Of a stretch of DNA of 64,000 bases, positions 29,501 through 36,348 are shown in pieces. The stretch is from JAHFTW01 sp038046785. GTDB lineage: Archaea; Thermoplasmatota; E2; JACPAO01; JAHFTW01. The notes below the pieces were generated by a model that did not search any database, was not told the DNA's origin, and worked only from the letters and a program-made list of their open reading frames with translations. Location of the stretch: assembly GCA_038046785.1 (NCBI GenBank), contig JBBSVM010000007.1, positions 1-64,000 on the forward strand, read 5' to 3'. Each line of letters starts with the position of its first letter. The stretch's first letter is position 1. The position numbers were made by a program, and so were the translations under genes.

Positions 29501-29554
29501 GGCCAGCATCGTCGTGGAGAGCAGGACTGCGAGCAGGACAGAGATGGATTTCAT
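23540..29554 (-). CDS. giant thrombospondin type-3 repeat secreted protein with RVKAGPLTLTL C-terminus
   Basis: 2004 residues from ATG 29554. The signal peptide (MKSISVLLAVLLSTTMLAVL) is followed by an N-terminal module with VDCGG, a paired Cys and AVHLLGVFS that resembles the tail modules of the giant at 16238. Next comes a jelly-roll-like segment starting NGGFEGPVTGFD (about 215-350). About residues 620-1520 hold many Asp-rich D-x-D-x-DG-x2-D repeats (DSDGDGLDDADEDVDGDG) of the thrombospondin type-3/OmpA-linker kind, interspersed with Cys pairs (LNDCQETGY...SCG); the family binds calcium in bulk. The last 80 residues carry four Cys and end QGIRVKAGPLTLTL. No membrane helix follows. The start overlaps the stop of the second AbrB gene, with GGAGG 9 bases upstream. 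Confidence 0.87.
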   Translation of the reverse strand: MKSISVLLAVLLSTTMLAVLTPAQAQESPVDQACGEADPSRCADGFFVEFFANAAGTSALLPALSFTPPAGLTIYARPQIANEAGVFAPTAMQLTVVLEVDCGGVDAADGPVIDCNQGEFPAGDAVARKTLDYTGTTPLAFKFSAEELQNLFAPGVSVTAVHLLGVFSGEPAFRTSSYHPLTQAMFANDEDATADSLDRSGLWQPVLLESVQPTYNALRNGGFEGPVTGFDLNDPLGFGAFRGFQGNDFTLFTTASDGGKFNKLDTASGGEVVAAPGLGLDGSQAAKGGKEGHYAGGSGRTTKVALESDGSPLRNLLAFSIFVKTGPTAPMTTIQPFFRIDTNRDGISDNCLVGDPRPLAASPEFTRVEFSQNHPYFLGNSGCPDGPGTPLSDHQSNPLYATASLRDVYFQTKAPIQYICGSDAVGGCASKSLFGATDFVLYDNAAATVRSAPPLPDPVCLAIDDNLKELLEAQLGPGYDCAHANSAVKHIAAADWYIEAIHAGVHYYIGPGAGGFSTFAPASTENRIFLGNSNDAGAPQAGSGAMLDLCPKPGAGSGVPIGNPALTPLCGLGVIGDDGGSGTMLRLTLDAGDAGVCTVDLKRAGPTGTAFAQYAQYSDLDNDGALDQAELTGAGDGNPLSSCVIGVPNPISDSDGDGLDDADEDVDGDGQLDSGETDPANADTDGDGLNDCQETGYVANSPALGESDARSCGLNQAYATNPRNPDSDVDGLSDGDEVGAAQPSNPTKVDSDADGVSDSNERSYGSNPMSKDHDSDGLEDGVENADKDGVRDATETSAILADSDVDQLNDCRETVYTSSPTVPVTADGKISGPGTCGASVQRYATNPLDADSDGDTFNDGAETTNTPPTNPTDPASKPDPDSDADGVSDVNEDAYGSDPATADTDGDGLDDGDENTNRDGDQDVGETDALDADSDADGLTDCQETVYTSSPTVPVTADGKVSGSGTCGASVQRYATNPLDVDSDNDLVNDGVEVKGDYAKRVVASPCNSNAQAAYVALRGLFGAAMSNGVDVAAADTAVAACDNRIPTNPTASDTDSDLLNDSFELGQGGTAASGKYLTDPTNPHTDTDGIMDGKEVAAEPDFTDPTKLDTDGDTLSDGDEDADKSGSFNAGDPSDASKADTDGDTIRDEVDGPAANNFACRRDQDCDDDGLRDDVEDANKNGVVNDGEPSPILADTDSDGLTDCQETVLGIAAANRVSSVANNDVGATGTCAPPPGFTPFLLAGGKFKTSPRHSDSDGDTIRDDLELLGTYLNNANDQVLNPTRPDSDLDGLTDCQETVKGALGLVAETPTFEVAAAGCPANEFTGTPAFTPIDGKKYATDPLDGDSDNDGILDGPEVDGTPLPVTNPTKVDSDGDGIADGVEDANKNGATDAGESSAASADTDSDGLADNVEDADQDGVRDPTETQATVTDSDADGLTDCQETGYVANTGTTGEDTASVRNCGAGVKKYKTDPLVADSDGDSFSDGAEVNNDPPTNPTDADSNPDDELETILKTADEVCDLVDVGDDVTHDDCADVQATAEGAAATAAAAAAAGPLAILNTLRLPDPVVAATDVDCNFLDPLSWGLPVAPYGGTIVRMQGSNPSEAPEAYAARLASNGFIDWSDAQGDYLLWDGTDCHDLGDPADDGEVAGEPDAQDASDSVYSQHLGNYILNTVTGAGVPSEPPTQEELEAMADELAGMLAEQLGDAYAFNLADQLDVADVDEDGVINEPNGQVDLIEQRLLIVDPHGTLPTFPLGQDGSGSQASPLTGELPDDRDGVSLLLRNPVGGALVATVSAYAPAANEPVLIVEAFQGTTVVHLCVILQPTPSLVGPFTGRYDGDCAGAGPTVACPQGTTGTVPNCTPNPVSCGPLGGTAPECVLAQIPEELPQPCDPVEDGVGVDGDCEPLPTGLPAVLIGMLSEALCSQVPTAPPCEEEFLENLPGDVQDAVADATEDLPGSAEDALPSCGGAQVTPTVYVCYAGGGLAGQGIRVKAGPLTLTL

Positions 29555-29730
29555 GCTTTGACGCCTCCCGGGAGACTGCCGGCTTGGTTGGGGTTCGTGG
29601 CGCTCTTGGCCTTCACGACGCGCAGGACTTCGAATTCGACGATGTCTCCGTCGCCGACGTCGAGCGCTTCGCGCACTTCGGTCGGGATGGTCAACACGCC
29701 ACGGTCACTGATTTTGCGGACGAATCTCAT
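29551..29730 (-). CDS. AbrB/SpoVT-like swapped-hairpin DNA-binding protein, 59 residues (paralogue)
   Basis: This protein has 59 residues when started at ATG 29730; an in-frame start at 29739 would add MVV. It begins MRFVRKISDRGVLTIPTEVR and contains GDGDIVEFEVL, clearly paralogous with the protein at 15792-15971 (same length, identical MRFVRK and GDIVEFE). Basic N-terminal strand, T-I-P turn and acidic strand are those of AbrB-type DNA-binding dimers. Its TGA overlaps the ATG of the TSP3 giant (ATGA), so it is the first gene of a two-gene operon. Their sequences differ most after residue 40, outside the DNA-binding part, which could set partner choice. Regulation of the downstream giant is inferred, not shown. 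Confidence 0.9.
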   Translation of the reverse strand: MRFVRKISDRGVLTIPTEVREALDVGDGDIVEFEVLRVVKAKSATNPNQAGSLPGGVKA

Positions 29731-29770
29731 GACAACCACTGCCCTCGGCGAAACCGTGCCACCACGGAAT

Positions 29771-29780
29771 GCTATTTAGT
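29771..29780 (-). promoter_or_regulatory. TATA box of the second AbrB-giant protein operon
   Basis: ACTAAATAGC on the minus strand lies 41-50 bases before the ATG at 29730, which predicts a leader of about 20 bases. It shares TAAATAG with the first AbrB promoter. Confidence 0.55.
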
Positions 29781-29809
29781 CTGTGCCAACACGCTTCTTT
29801 CAGGCACAG
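29781..29809. promoter_or_regulatory. inverted repeat abutting the AbrB promoter
   Basis: CTGTGCC and GGCACAG form perfect 7-base arms around a 15-base centre, directly upstream of the TATA box on the minus strand. The position fits an activator or repressor site. The gap 29731-29991 between divergent genes holds nothing else I can name. Confidence 0.35.
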
Positions 29810-29991
29810 CCCCATTCCGTTAGGTTTGGAATCTTTCCGGATGATTCGCATATGTCCTGGATTCGACTGCCCCCGCATCTCCATTGGAAGGGAAGGTGTC
29901 TCGCCGGAATGTAGGCGCCCGTCCGTCCCACTGCAGCCCACCGCCGCGCCGGAGGTCCCCGGTTTTTCTCCTCGCTCCCGCTCCCGCCGCC

Positions 29992-30711
29992 GTGGACGTT
30001 TCCCCTCGCCGGAACATCGCCCTGGGCTATCTCATCGCGGCGCTCACCCTCTCGGTTTTGGTGCAAGTCACACCCTGGGCGACCCTGAATGCCGAAGTGG
30101 CGACCGTCACCGCCTCCGCCCAAGCGGGGACCTACCAGGCGTCGTTCCAGGCCAGCGGTTTTGGCCGCACCACATCCGAGACCCGCAGCTGGTTCAACGC
30201 CACCTTCGATGACCAATCCGGCATCGCGCAGGTCCGCGGCGCCATTCCCTTTGCAGCCTTGACTCCACTTGCTCTTGCCGCCGGTCTGGTTTTGGCTCTG
30301 CGCCGAAACCGCACCGGATCCGTTGTCGCTCTGACGTCCGCCATCGTCTTGGCCTCCATCGCCGCCATTCTGATGACCTCTGGCCTCAACGATCTCTTCG
30401 ACGGCCAGCAAGAATGGGCGGCTGCGATGTGGTTCACCTGGCTTGCCGCCCTTCTGGCCGCGGCCTCTGGCCTCCTCCTGTTCCTCGACCGCGCAACGGG
30501 TTCGGGAGATCTCGACTTCGTCACTTCGCCTCTCCCTCCGACCCCCCCGGCGCCCTCCAACGAAGCTCCCGAGCGCTCCTGGTTGTTGGACAGCGAACCG
30601 GAGCGCGCTTCCCAGGCTCCGCGCGCTGCAGTTCCTGCGGTTCGGCGTGCGCCGGTGCCGCGCGGATCCGATGCGGTCGCCATTCCCATCAAGCCGAAGA
30701 AGAAAGCGTGA
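29992..30711 (+). CDS. four-helix membrane protein of unknown function
   Basis: About 239 residues from GTG 29992, chosen because it puts a short basic stretch before the first helix; a TTG at 29884 would add an Arg/Pro-rich leader. Four membrane helices are clear: the first near residues 8-28, followed by a soluble loop of about 50 residues, then three more near 80-100, 105-125 and 140-165. The tail is Pro/Arg-rich and ends KPKKKA. No family is recognised. It is transcribed away from the AbrB-TSP3 operon and towards the convergent transglutaminase-like gene. The soluble loop is Ser/Thr-rich and probably external. Confidence 0.65.
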   Translation: MDVSPRRNIALGYLIAALTLSVLVQVTPWATLNAEVATVTASAQAGTYQASFQASGFGRTTSETRSWFNATFDDQSGIAQVRGAIPFAALTPLALAAGLVLALRRNRTGSVVALTSAIVLASIAAILMTSGLNDLFDGQQEWAAAMWFTWLAALLAAASGLLLFLDRATGSGDLDFVTSPLPPTPPAPSNEAPERSWLLDSEPERASQAPRAAVPAVRRAPVPRGSDAVAIPIKPKKKA

Positions 30712-30735
30712 GAGACGAGTGCGCGGCGGCTTGTC

Positions 30736-32310
30736 CTACCGCGTCAGCGTCGTCCGCACCACACCCGCCGCTTCATCGCGCGTGAACGAGGGGCCGTAGA
30801 ACTCGTACACCACCAGGTCACCCACTGCATCGGCAAACGGGTAGGCGAGAGACGCCATCACGGTCGTTCCAGAGGATGCAAAGACGATGTCGATGCCGTA
30901 GTCGATGATGCGCTCGGTTGCCAGGGTGAAGCGCGGCTGCAGGTGAGTGGTGCTGCGTGGGCAGTCCCGCTCCCGCACCGCGGCGCTGCGCCCCAGGCTT
31001 GCCAGGTTGATGCAGAGGACGCCTTCCTGGGTGCGGCTGTCCGTCACCGTCTCGTTGAAGAGAACTTCGGGGGCTGGGCGTTCTCTTGGCCAGGTTGAGC
31101 TCAGCGAGCCGGCGGTTTCCCATCCGGGCACCTCGGCTGAGGGCGGGAGTTGCCGCAGCATGAGGTACTCCGGCAGCTGGATGCCAAACGAGGAGAGGGT
31201 GAGTGTGGCACGGGCGGGGCCGTCAATGGGGGAGACATCCACCGGCACCCAAGGCGAGGGTTCGCTCGAAGGTGCGCCGTAGAACTCCACCCAGGCGTGA
31301 AATCCATTGACGTTGCCGGCGACGTAGCCGGTGACGAGGCGGGCAGGCACTCCGGCCGCGCGCAACAGGCTGACGTAGAGGGCGGCGAGGTCGCGGCAGA
31401 CGCCACCTCCCGCTGCAAGGGTGGCGCTTGGCGACAGAAGATCGGTCTCGTCGAGCCGGGACTCGTCGTACTCCAGGTTCTCCGCCATCCAGGTGTAGAG
31501 CGCGTAGGCGACCTCTCCCGTCGTCGCGGACGGTTGAACCTGCGATGCAACGATGGCCGCGACGTCAGGGTCGTCGGGTGCGATGCCGTGGCCGGCCGCT
31601 GTGAAACCGGGCACTGTGGCGCGCGCCGCCTCCGGACTCAAGTACCGTCCGAGGTCGGTGATGTCCCAGATGCGCAGTGCATTGTTGTAGCGCGCCACGA
31701 CGCCGAAGTCGAGCCGGCCCGCGGGCAGGTCGGCGGTCGAGCCGACGCGCACCTGGATGGTCGCGTCCGCCGTGTTGCCCGCCTCATCGGTGGCGGTGAT
31801 GGTGTAGAGGTGGAGGCCCGACGTCAAGCCGCGCAGAAGAACCGGCAATCCGGTCGCCACGACGCCGTCGAGGTCTTGGTCGAGGACGGTGACGCTGGCG
31901 GCTCCTTCAATGGTCGCCCCCTCCCCCAGGGTGACATCGCCCTCGGGGACAACAAGGACCAGCTTGAGGCCGAGAAACCGTGGCGCGGTGGCATCCACCC
32001 GCACCGGATCAAGGTCGCCCCACGCGTAGCCACCCACCGTGTAGGAGATGGCCCAAATGCCGTCGGGGAGAGTGACCTCGGCCGAGCCGAGCCCGATGCC
32101 GCCAAGTTGCAGTCCTGCACGTTCGGTGGCGTCGATGCGCACCTCAACCGCTTCAGCAACCTCGACGCGAAACAAACCGTCGCGGTTCCACCCAGCATCG
32201 CCCACGACGACCGGGGTCGTGGCGACGCTGTAGTCGGGCCGGAACAGTGCGCCGAAGTCGAGACAGCCCGAGATGGCAAGCGCCAGCATCAGGGCAACGG
32301 CGGTGCGCAC
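30736..32310 (-). CDS. transglutaminase-like lipoprotein
   Basis: 524 residues from GTG 32310. The N-terminus has a lipobox (LAISGC, cleavage before Cys17), so the protein is probably lipid-anchored outside the membrane. A beta-rich region (about 25-190) precedes a transglutaminase-like core: Cys in GGGVCRDLAALYVSLLRAAG, His in NGFHAWVEFY and Asp in WVPVDVSP, the Cys-His-Asp triad in the usual order and spacing. Such domains act as peptidases, transamidases or peptide-binding relics. The C-terminal 150 residues are not assigned. It lies downstream of TrpRS on the same strand, 34 bases after its stop. Given the surface-protein island nearby, a role in processing or cross-linking cell-surface proteins is conceivable. 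Confidence 0.82.
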   Translation of the reverse strand: MRTAVALMLALAISGCLDFGALFRPDYSVATTPVVVGDAGWNRDGLFRVEVAEAVEVRIDATERAGLQLGGIGLGSAEVTLPDGIWAISYTVGGYAWGDLDPVRVDATAPRFLGLKLVLVVPEGDVTLGEGATIEGAASVTVLDQDLDGVVATGLPVLLRGLTSGLHLYTITATDEAGNTADATIQVRVGSTADLPAGRLDFGVVARYNNALRIWDITDLGRYLSPEAARATVPGFTAAGHGIAPDDPDVAAIVASQVQPSATTGEVAYALYTWMAENLEYDESRLDETDLLSPSATLAAGGGVCRDLAALYVSLLRAAGVPARLVTGYVAGNVNGFHAWVEFYGAPSSEPSPWVPVDVSPIDGPARATLTLSSFGIQLPEYLMLRQLPPSAEVPGWETAGSLSSTWPRERPAPEVLFNETVTDSRTQEGVLCINLASLGRSAAVRERDCPRSTTHLQPRFTLATERIIDYGIDIVFASSGTTVMASLAYPFADAVGDLVVYEFYGPSFTRDEAAGVVRTTLTR

Positions 32311-32344
32311 AGCCGAAGAGGATGGGTGCCCTTGATAGGGGTTG

Positions 32345-33679
32345 TCAGTCCCGTGCCACGACAGTGGGGACGAGGTGGGCGACCTGGTCGCGCTTTTCCT
32401 TGTGGTTCTTCATCCAGTCGAGCAGAATGGTGGCCGCCTCCGACTTGCAGCCGCCGCAAAGCCGCGCTCCGGAGATGCAGGTGGCGCGCACCTCAGCGAG
32501 ATGGTTGTCGTCCTTGGCGAGATGGTACAGGTAGAGCTCGTACACCGGGCACTTGTCGGGTTCGGCGCCGAGGCGGCGCTGCTCCTCCGCCGAAGTTTTT
32601 CCGCCCGTCACCGCCGATTTCAACTTCTTCTCTGCGACCTTGGCGTCCTCGGTGAGGAAGATGCTGGTCTCCGGCTTGCTCGAGCTCATCTTGCCTCCCG
32701 TGAGGCCGGTTTGGAAGCGATGGAACGTCGCGGAGGGGCGCACGAACGGAGCGCTCTGCAGCCCGTCCATTCCTTGTGCGGCCTCAGCGCGGGCGAGGGC
32801 GAGGTCCACGCGGCGCAGGTCGAACTTTGTGCCGCTGCGCACCCGCAGCTCGCGGTAGCTGTCGTTGCGCACCAGTTCGCCATAGCCCATGTCGCGAACG
32901 GCTTTCTCGGCCACGTCGAGGAGCGAGCTCGCTCCTTCCTCCGATTTGACATAGATGGCAAGCCCGCCATCCTTGTGTTCCTGCACTGCGAAGAGCCGCA
33001 GGTCGGCCGCGATGTCACGCGTCAAACGGATGTGCGGGTCCTGATCCACGCCGACCGGGACGAGCACCGGCCGGGGCCCCTCGACGTCGCTTTGTGGGTG
33101 AAGGATGTCGGCCGCCTGCATGAGCGGAGCGAGGGCGTGCGCAAGCGAGGTGGAACCGGTGAAGCCGTACAGCGCCGCGAGCGTCGTCCAGTTGATGCGC
33201 TCGGCAAAACGGTGCGCCAAGTCCTTGACTTTCGTGCGCCGCGTTTGGAAATAGAACTCCGCCCCTTCCGGAACAAGTCCGAGAGCGAGGGCGTTGTGGA
33301 CGTACTGGTCAAGGGCGATGCGGTGCGCTTTCTCGCGCGTAAAGCCGCGCGCCGCCATCGCCTCGAAATCGGCCAGAGCGAGGTGGATGTCGGCGCCCGC
33401 GGCTTGGTGCGCGATGACCTGCTCGAGCACCATCTTGTGGCCGAGGTGGAGATCGCCGGACGGCATGAACCCCGTCATGACCGACCACGGATCGTGGCCC
33501 CGCAGGGCATCCGCCACGCGCTCGAAATCGCGGTGGCCGAACACCACGCCGCGCCGGAACAGCGGGTGCGGGTTGGCGAAGGCGGACCACTCCGGTTGCC
33601 CGAACGAGGCGATGCCGAACTGTTCGCGCAGCCGGGCATAGTCCTGGTAGGAGGAGCTGCCCCACGGGTCAATCTGCAC
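32345..33679 (-). CDS. trpS: tryptophanyl-tRNA synthetase
   Basis: 444 residues from GTG 33679. The class I enzyme charges tRNA-Trp in the cytoplasm. The archaeal/eukaryotic type is shown by the N-terminal IDPWGSSSYQDYARLREQFG, the HIGH-equivalent PSGDLHLGH (about 73-81), and GGKMSSSKP (near 330) as the KMSKS loop. A C-terminal CGGCKSEA motif is typical of the archaeal form. In many euryarchaea trpS lies beside endA; here the two are separated by two secreted-protein genes on the same strand. Confidence 0.96.
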   Translation of the reverse strand: MQIDPWGSSSYQDYARLREQFGIASFGQPEWSAFANPHPLFRRGVVFGHRDFERVADALRGHDPWSVMTGFMPSGDLHLGHKMVLEQVIAHQAAGADIHLALADFEAMAARGFTREKAHRIALDQYVHNALALGLVPEGAEFYFQTRRTKVKDLAHRFAERINWTTLAALYGFTGSTSLAHALAPLMQAADILHPQSDVEGPRPVLVPVGVDQDPHIRLTRDIAADLRLFAVQEHKDGGLAIYVKSEEGASSLLDVAEKAVRDMGYGELVRNDSYRELRVRSGTKFDLRRVDLALARAEAAQGMDGLQSAPFVRPSATFHRFQTGLTGGKMSSSKPETSIFLTEDAKVAEKKLKSAVTGGKTSAEEQRRLGAEPDKCPVYELYLYHLAKDDNHLAEVRATCISGARLCGGCKSEAATILLDWMKNHKEKRDQVAHLVPTVVARD

Positions 33680-33721
33680 GCCCCATCCAGGGGGGCGCGA
33701 TTCAAGTGCGCTTTGCTCGCG

Positions 33722-34108
33722 TCAGGGGCTCAGAAGGCGTCGCCGCGCCCACAACGCGGCGCCCGCAAGGGCCGCTCCAAGTGCGAGCGTCGATTCCCCC
33801 GGGATGGGCTGCACTGCGGGGCGCTCCCCGTGCCAAGCGGGCACCGCGCTCCAACCGGCCTCCTGCGGGTCGGAGCGCGCCAACGCCTGCCAGGCTCCGG
33901 TGGCGGCACTCTGCGCTTCGATGCGGTGGGCACCTTCTGACAGCATCAGCACCATCGCTTCGCCATCGGCCGTGGTCCCGACGGCCCGGCCATCCACGCG
34001 CCAGAGCACGAGTTCGTCGTCCAGACCCGTCGCAACCAAGCGGACCGGGCCCGCTTCGTCGAGGACGGGGTGGAGAACGAGGGTCGCCACGACGAAGGCG
34101 AGGCTCAA
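33722..34108 (-). CDS. small secreted protein with CTERM-like C-terminal anchor
   Basis: 128 residues from a TTG at 34108 that overlaps the stop of the lamin-tail protein (TTGA). A short hydrophobic N-terminus is followed by a beta-rich domain of about 80 residues. The C-terminus has a Pro-containing motif, a hydrophobic stretch (STLALGAALAGAALW) and the basic tail ARRRLLSP. This three-part ending resembles PEF/PGF-CTERM-type sorting signals of archaeosortase substrates, although the exact motif PIPGES is not one I can assign. Translational coupling with the lamin-tail protein suggests they act together at the cell surface. Confidence 0.65.
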   Translation of the reverse strand: MSLAFVVATLVLHPVLDEAGPVRLVATGLDDELVLWRVDGRAVGTTADGEAMVLMLSEGAHRIEAQSAATGAWQALARSDPQEAGWSAVPAWHGERPAVQPIPGESTLALGAALAGAALWARRRLLSP

Positions 34109-35280
34109 CCGACCACCGCCACGCTTGCGCCATACCGGCCTGCAGGCAGGCCGTCGGGAAGTTGCAGCCGGAGACGAAGCGGAACTTCAGCGCCTCCCGG
34201 AATTTCGGGGAGGGCCGTCAGCGGCCCATCGTAGCGAATCCAGTGTGTCGCATTCCCCCGCTCCAACCCAATCTCCAGATGGCCGACCAGCGAGGCTTGT
34301 CCGGGTCCGCGCAGGTCGCCCACGTCGAGGCGGGGGGTTCGCGGCGTTGCGGCGTCGTTGCGCAGCGTAAGAGGCAGAACCGATCCAACGACTTCGCCAG
34401 GCCGCAACTCGCCCATGAAGGGCCCGGTGGGGAACACCAGTTCCAAATCGTTCCAGCGCACCGGAAGAGTGGCGGTCGCATTGGCGCTTGCTCCTGCGCG
34501 GTCCGTGACGCGGGCGGCCAGCACAATGGCCGTGGCGTTGTCGGGCACCTGGAGCGAGATTGGCGCCACCGGTGCGCCTTGGCCTGAAGCGACAGAACGG
34601 CCGTTGACGGCCAAGCTCCACGCCGCCAGGTCGGATGGACCGTTGCCGTCTTGCGCGAGAAGATCCAATCGGAGCGCCTGCTGGGGCCGCACCCGGTCCG
34701 GCAGGCCCAGGAAAACCACGGTCGGCGCAGCGTTGGCAACGACGAACTCCAGCAAGGCTCCAGTCGACCCCGCCGCGAATCCGGGCGTTGGGGGTCCCGT
34801 GGCGAAGACTCCTTCGAACGTCACGGAGCGCCCTTTCTCAGGCTTCGGTCCAAGCGCACCCGTCTCGTTGGCCGGTGGCACCACGGCCCCGTAGCCAACC
34901 CATGCCGCGACCTGGCCAGCAGGGTTCAGCAGCGTCACGCCATCGCCGGCGTTGTTCCAGACCGCCGCGTTGGACCAGGCCGGACCATGTCCATCCGCCG
35001 CGCCGCCGCCCCACACGACGACCCGTTCGCCGGGCGAGAGCCGCCAGGTCGGGAAGGTGAAGGTGTTCGTTGCACCCGAGGCGGTGGGGACGTCGCGCAG
35101 TCGCCAGCCCGCAAGCTCCACAGAAGCGTTGCCGCCGTTGAGCAACTCGACGAATTCGCGCTGGCCCGCGTCGGGGTCGCTCAGGACCTCGACGATGCGG
35201 AGGGTGGCGTGCGTCGATTGGGCGGGAGCGGGCAGCGACAAGGCAACCAGCGCGGCAACAACGAGGACAACATGGCGCAT
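34105..35280 (-). CDS. secreted lamin-tail domain protein
   Basis: 391 residues starting at ATG 35280 (MRHVVLVVAALVALSLPAPAQ), a signal peptide; an in-frame upstream start has no hydrophobic core. Residues about 25-150 form a lamin-tail domain: RIVEVLSDPDAGQREFVELLN, then LAGWRLRD, FPTWRLSPGERVVVWGG, WNNAGDGVTLLNPAGQVAAWVGYG. The remainder contains Ig-like segments with ALRLDLLAQDGNGPSDLAAW and ends without a membrane helix. Such domains occur in secreted nucleases and surface proteins and may bind polymers. The next gene overlaps its stop and carries a CTERM-like anchor, so the pair may form an anchored complex. Confidence 0.82.
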   Translation of the reverse strand: MRHVVLVVAALVALSLPAPAQSTHATLRIVEVLSDPDAGQREFVELLNGGNASVELAGWRLRDVPTASGATNTFTFPTWRLSPGERVVVWGGGAADGHGPAWSNAAVWNNAGDGVTLLNPAGQVAAWVGYGAVVPPANETGALGPKPEKGRSVTFEGVFATGPPTPGFAAGSTGALLEFVVANAAPTVVFLGLPDRVRPQQALRLDLLAQDGNGPSDLAAWSLAVNGRSVASGQGAPVAPISLQVPDNATAIVLAARVTDRAGASANATATLPVRWNDLELVFPTGPFMGELRPGEVVGSVLPLTLRNDAATPRTPRLDVGDLRGPGQASLVGHLEIGLERGNATHWIRYDGPLTALPEIPGGAEVPLRLRLQLPDGLPAGRYGASVAVVG

Positions 35281-35397
35281 GATTTCCGGATGGAGCCGCC
35301 CTTCATGCGCTGGGTGGAAAGGCCAAGGCGTGTCCGGTTTCACTGCCCTCTGCAGTTTGTTGAAACCTGCGAGAACCTTACGCGAACTCGACCCGGT

Positions 35398-36348
35398 TCA
35401 TGGCCGGAACCAAGCGAATTCCAGGAACTGCACCTCACGCCCCACCACGGCGAGAAGGAACTTCTTGCGCACACCGTGCGCCAAGCGAATCGCACGCGAC
35501 AGGTCGCTCCACGCCAGCGTCGCATCGGGGGCGACAGTTTCGATCAGCCACTCCGCGTGCGTCTCGTCCGGGTTTCCCCGGTACGCGCGAAAGTGGGTGC
35601 CGAACTTGAACCCAGATTTGCACAGCGCGCCGCGCGAACGCACCGCTTCATGGACCGTGACGAGAAGCTCGAACCCGGCCGGATTGGCCTCCGTGCGGCC
35701 GGCTGGAAAACGCAAGACGCCCCGGCGACGCAGATGCTCTGCCTCGACGAGAGAGAGAACCAGCCCTTTGCCATGGGGGACCCCGATTCCTTCCCGCAAC
35801 CACGCCTCGCGCACGGAGCCCTCCTCGATGAGAACTCGATCGCGAAGGAGCGTCCCGACTGCAGGCGGAAGAGTCCCCAACGGCTGGCCTCCCTGTGGCT
35901 CGGACGCCTCCAGCCGGTAGTGGGTGACCGCTCCGTCGTCATCCACAAGCGCAAGAACGGAGTCAACTGAGGCTGCAAGGTCTGCGGCGACGATGGGGGT
36001 CCGTTCGGAGAACGCGCGCACCGTGTAGGCGGGTGCCGCGCCGAGCTCCGAGCCGCGCGGTCCGACCGCGAGGGTGGCGCCCGCGTGGCGAACCACGAGA
36101 CCCCGTTCGCGCAGATCGGCATAGACCAGGTAGTCCGCCTCGGCCTGGCCAGCGGCGCGAGCGAGAAGGTCCCCGACCGTGGGGACCCCATCGACGTCGA
36201 GCCGCTCGCCCAACATGCACCACGCCGCTTCAACGAAGCTGAGACGAAGGCCGCCTGGGCCCAGCTCGCCGACCAAGTGGCGCTTGTGGAGACGCGAGCC
36301 GAACGGCTCGGGAACGAGGATCGCATTGCCGTCGAGACGCCCCTTCAT
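35398..36348 (-). CDS. endA: tRNA-splicing endonuclease, two-unit homodimer type
   Basis: 316 residues from ATG 36348, which overlaps the stop of the DHH gene (ATGA). The enzyme cuts bulge-helix-bulge introns out of precursor tRNAs. The protein contains two copies of the EndA fold. The first half keeps only the structural pattern (RLHKRHLVGELG...LRLSFVEAAWCML). The second half holds the catalytic triad: Tyr in AYRGNPDETHAEWLI (about 256), His264, and Lys in GVRKKFLLAVV (about 295). This arrangement and length fit the alpha2 class rather than the short alpha4 class. Confidence 0.92.
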   Translation of the reverse strand: MKGRLDGNAILVPEPFGSRLHKRHLVGELGPGGLRLSFVEAAWCMLGERLDVDGVPTVGDLLARAAGQAEADYLVYADLRERGLVVRHAGATLAVGPRGSELGAAPAYTVRAFSERTPIVAADLAASVDSVLALVDDDGAVTHYRLEASEPQGGQPLGTLPPAVGTLLRDRVLIEEGSVREAWLREGIGVPHGKGLVLSLVEAEHLRRRGVLRFPAGRTEANPAGFELLVTVHEAVRSRGALCKSGFKFGTHFRAYRGNPDETHAEWLIETVAPDATLAWSDLSRAIRLAHGVRKKFLLAVVGREVQFLEFAWFRP

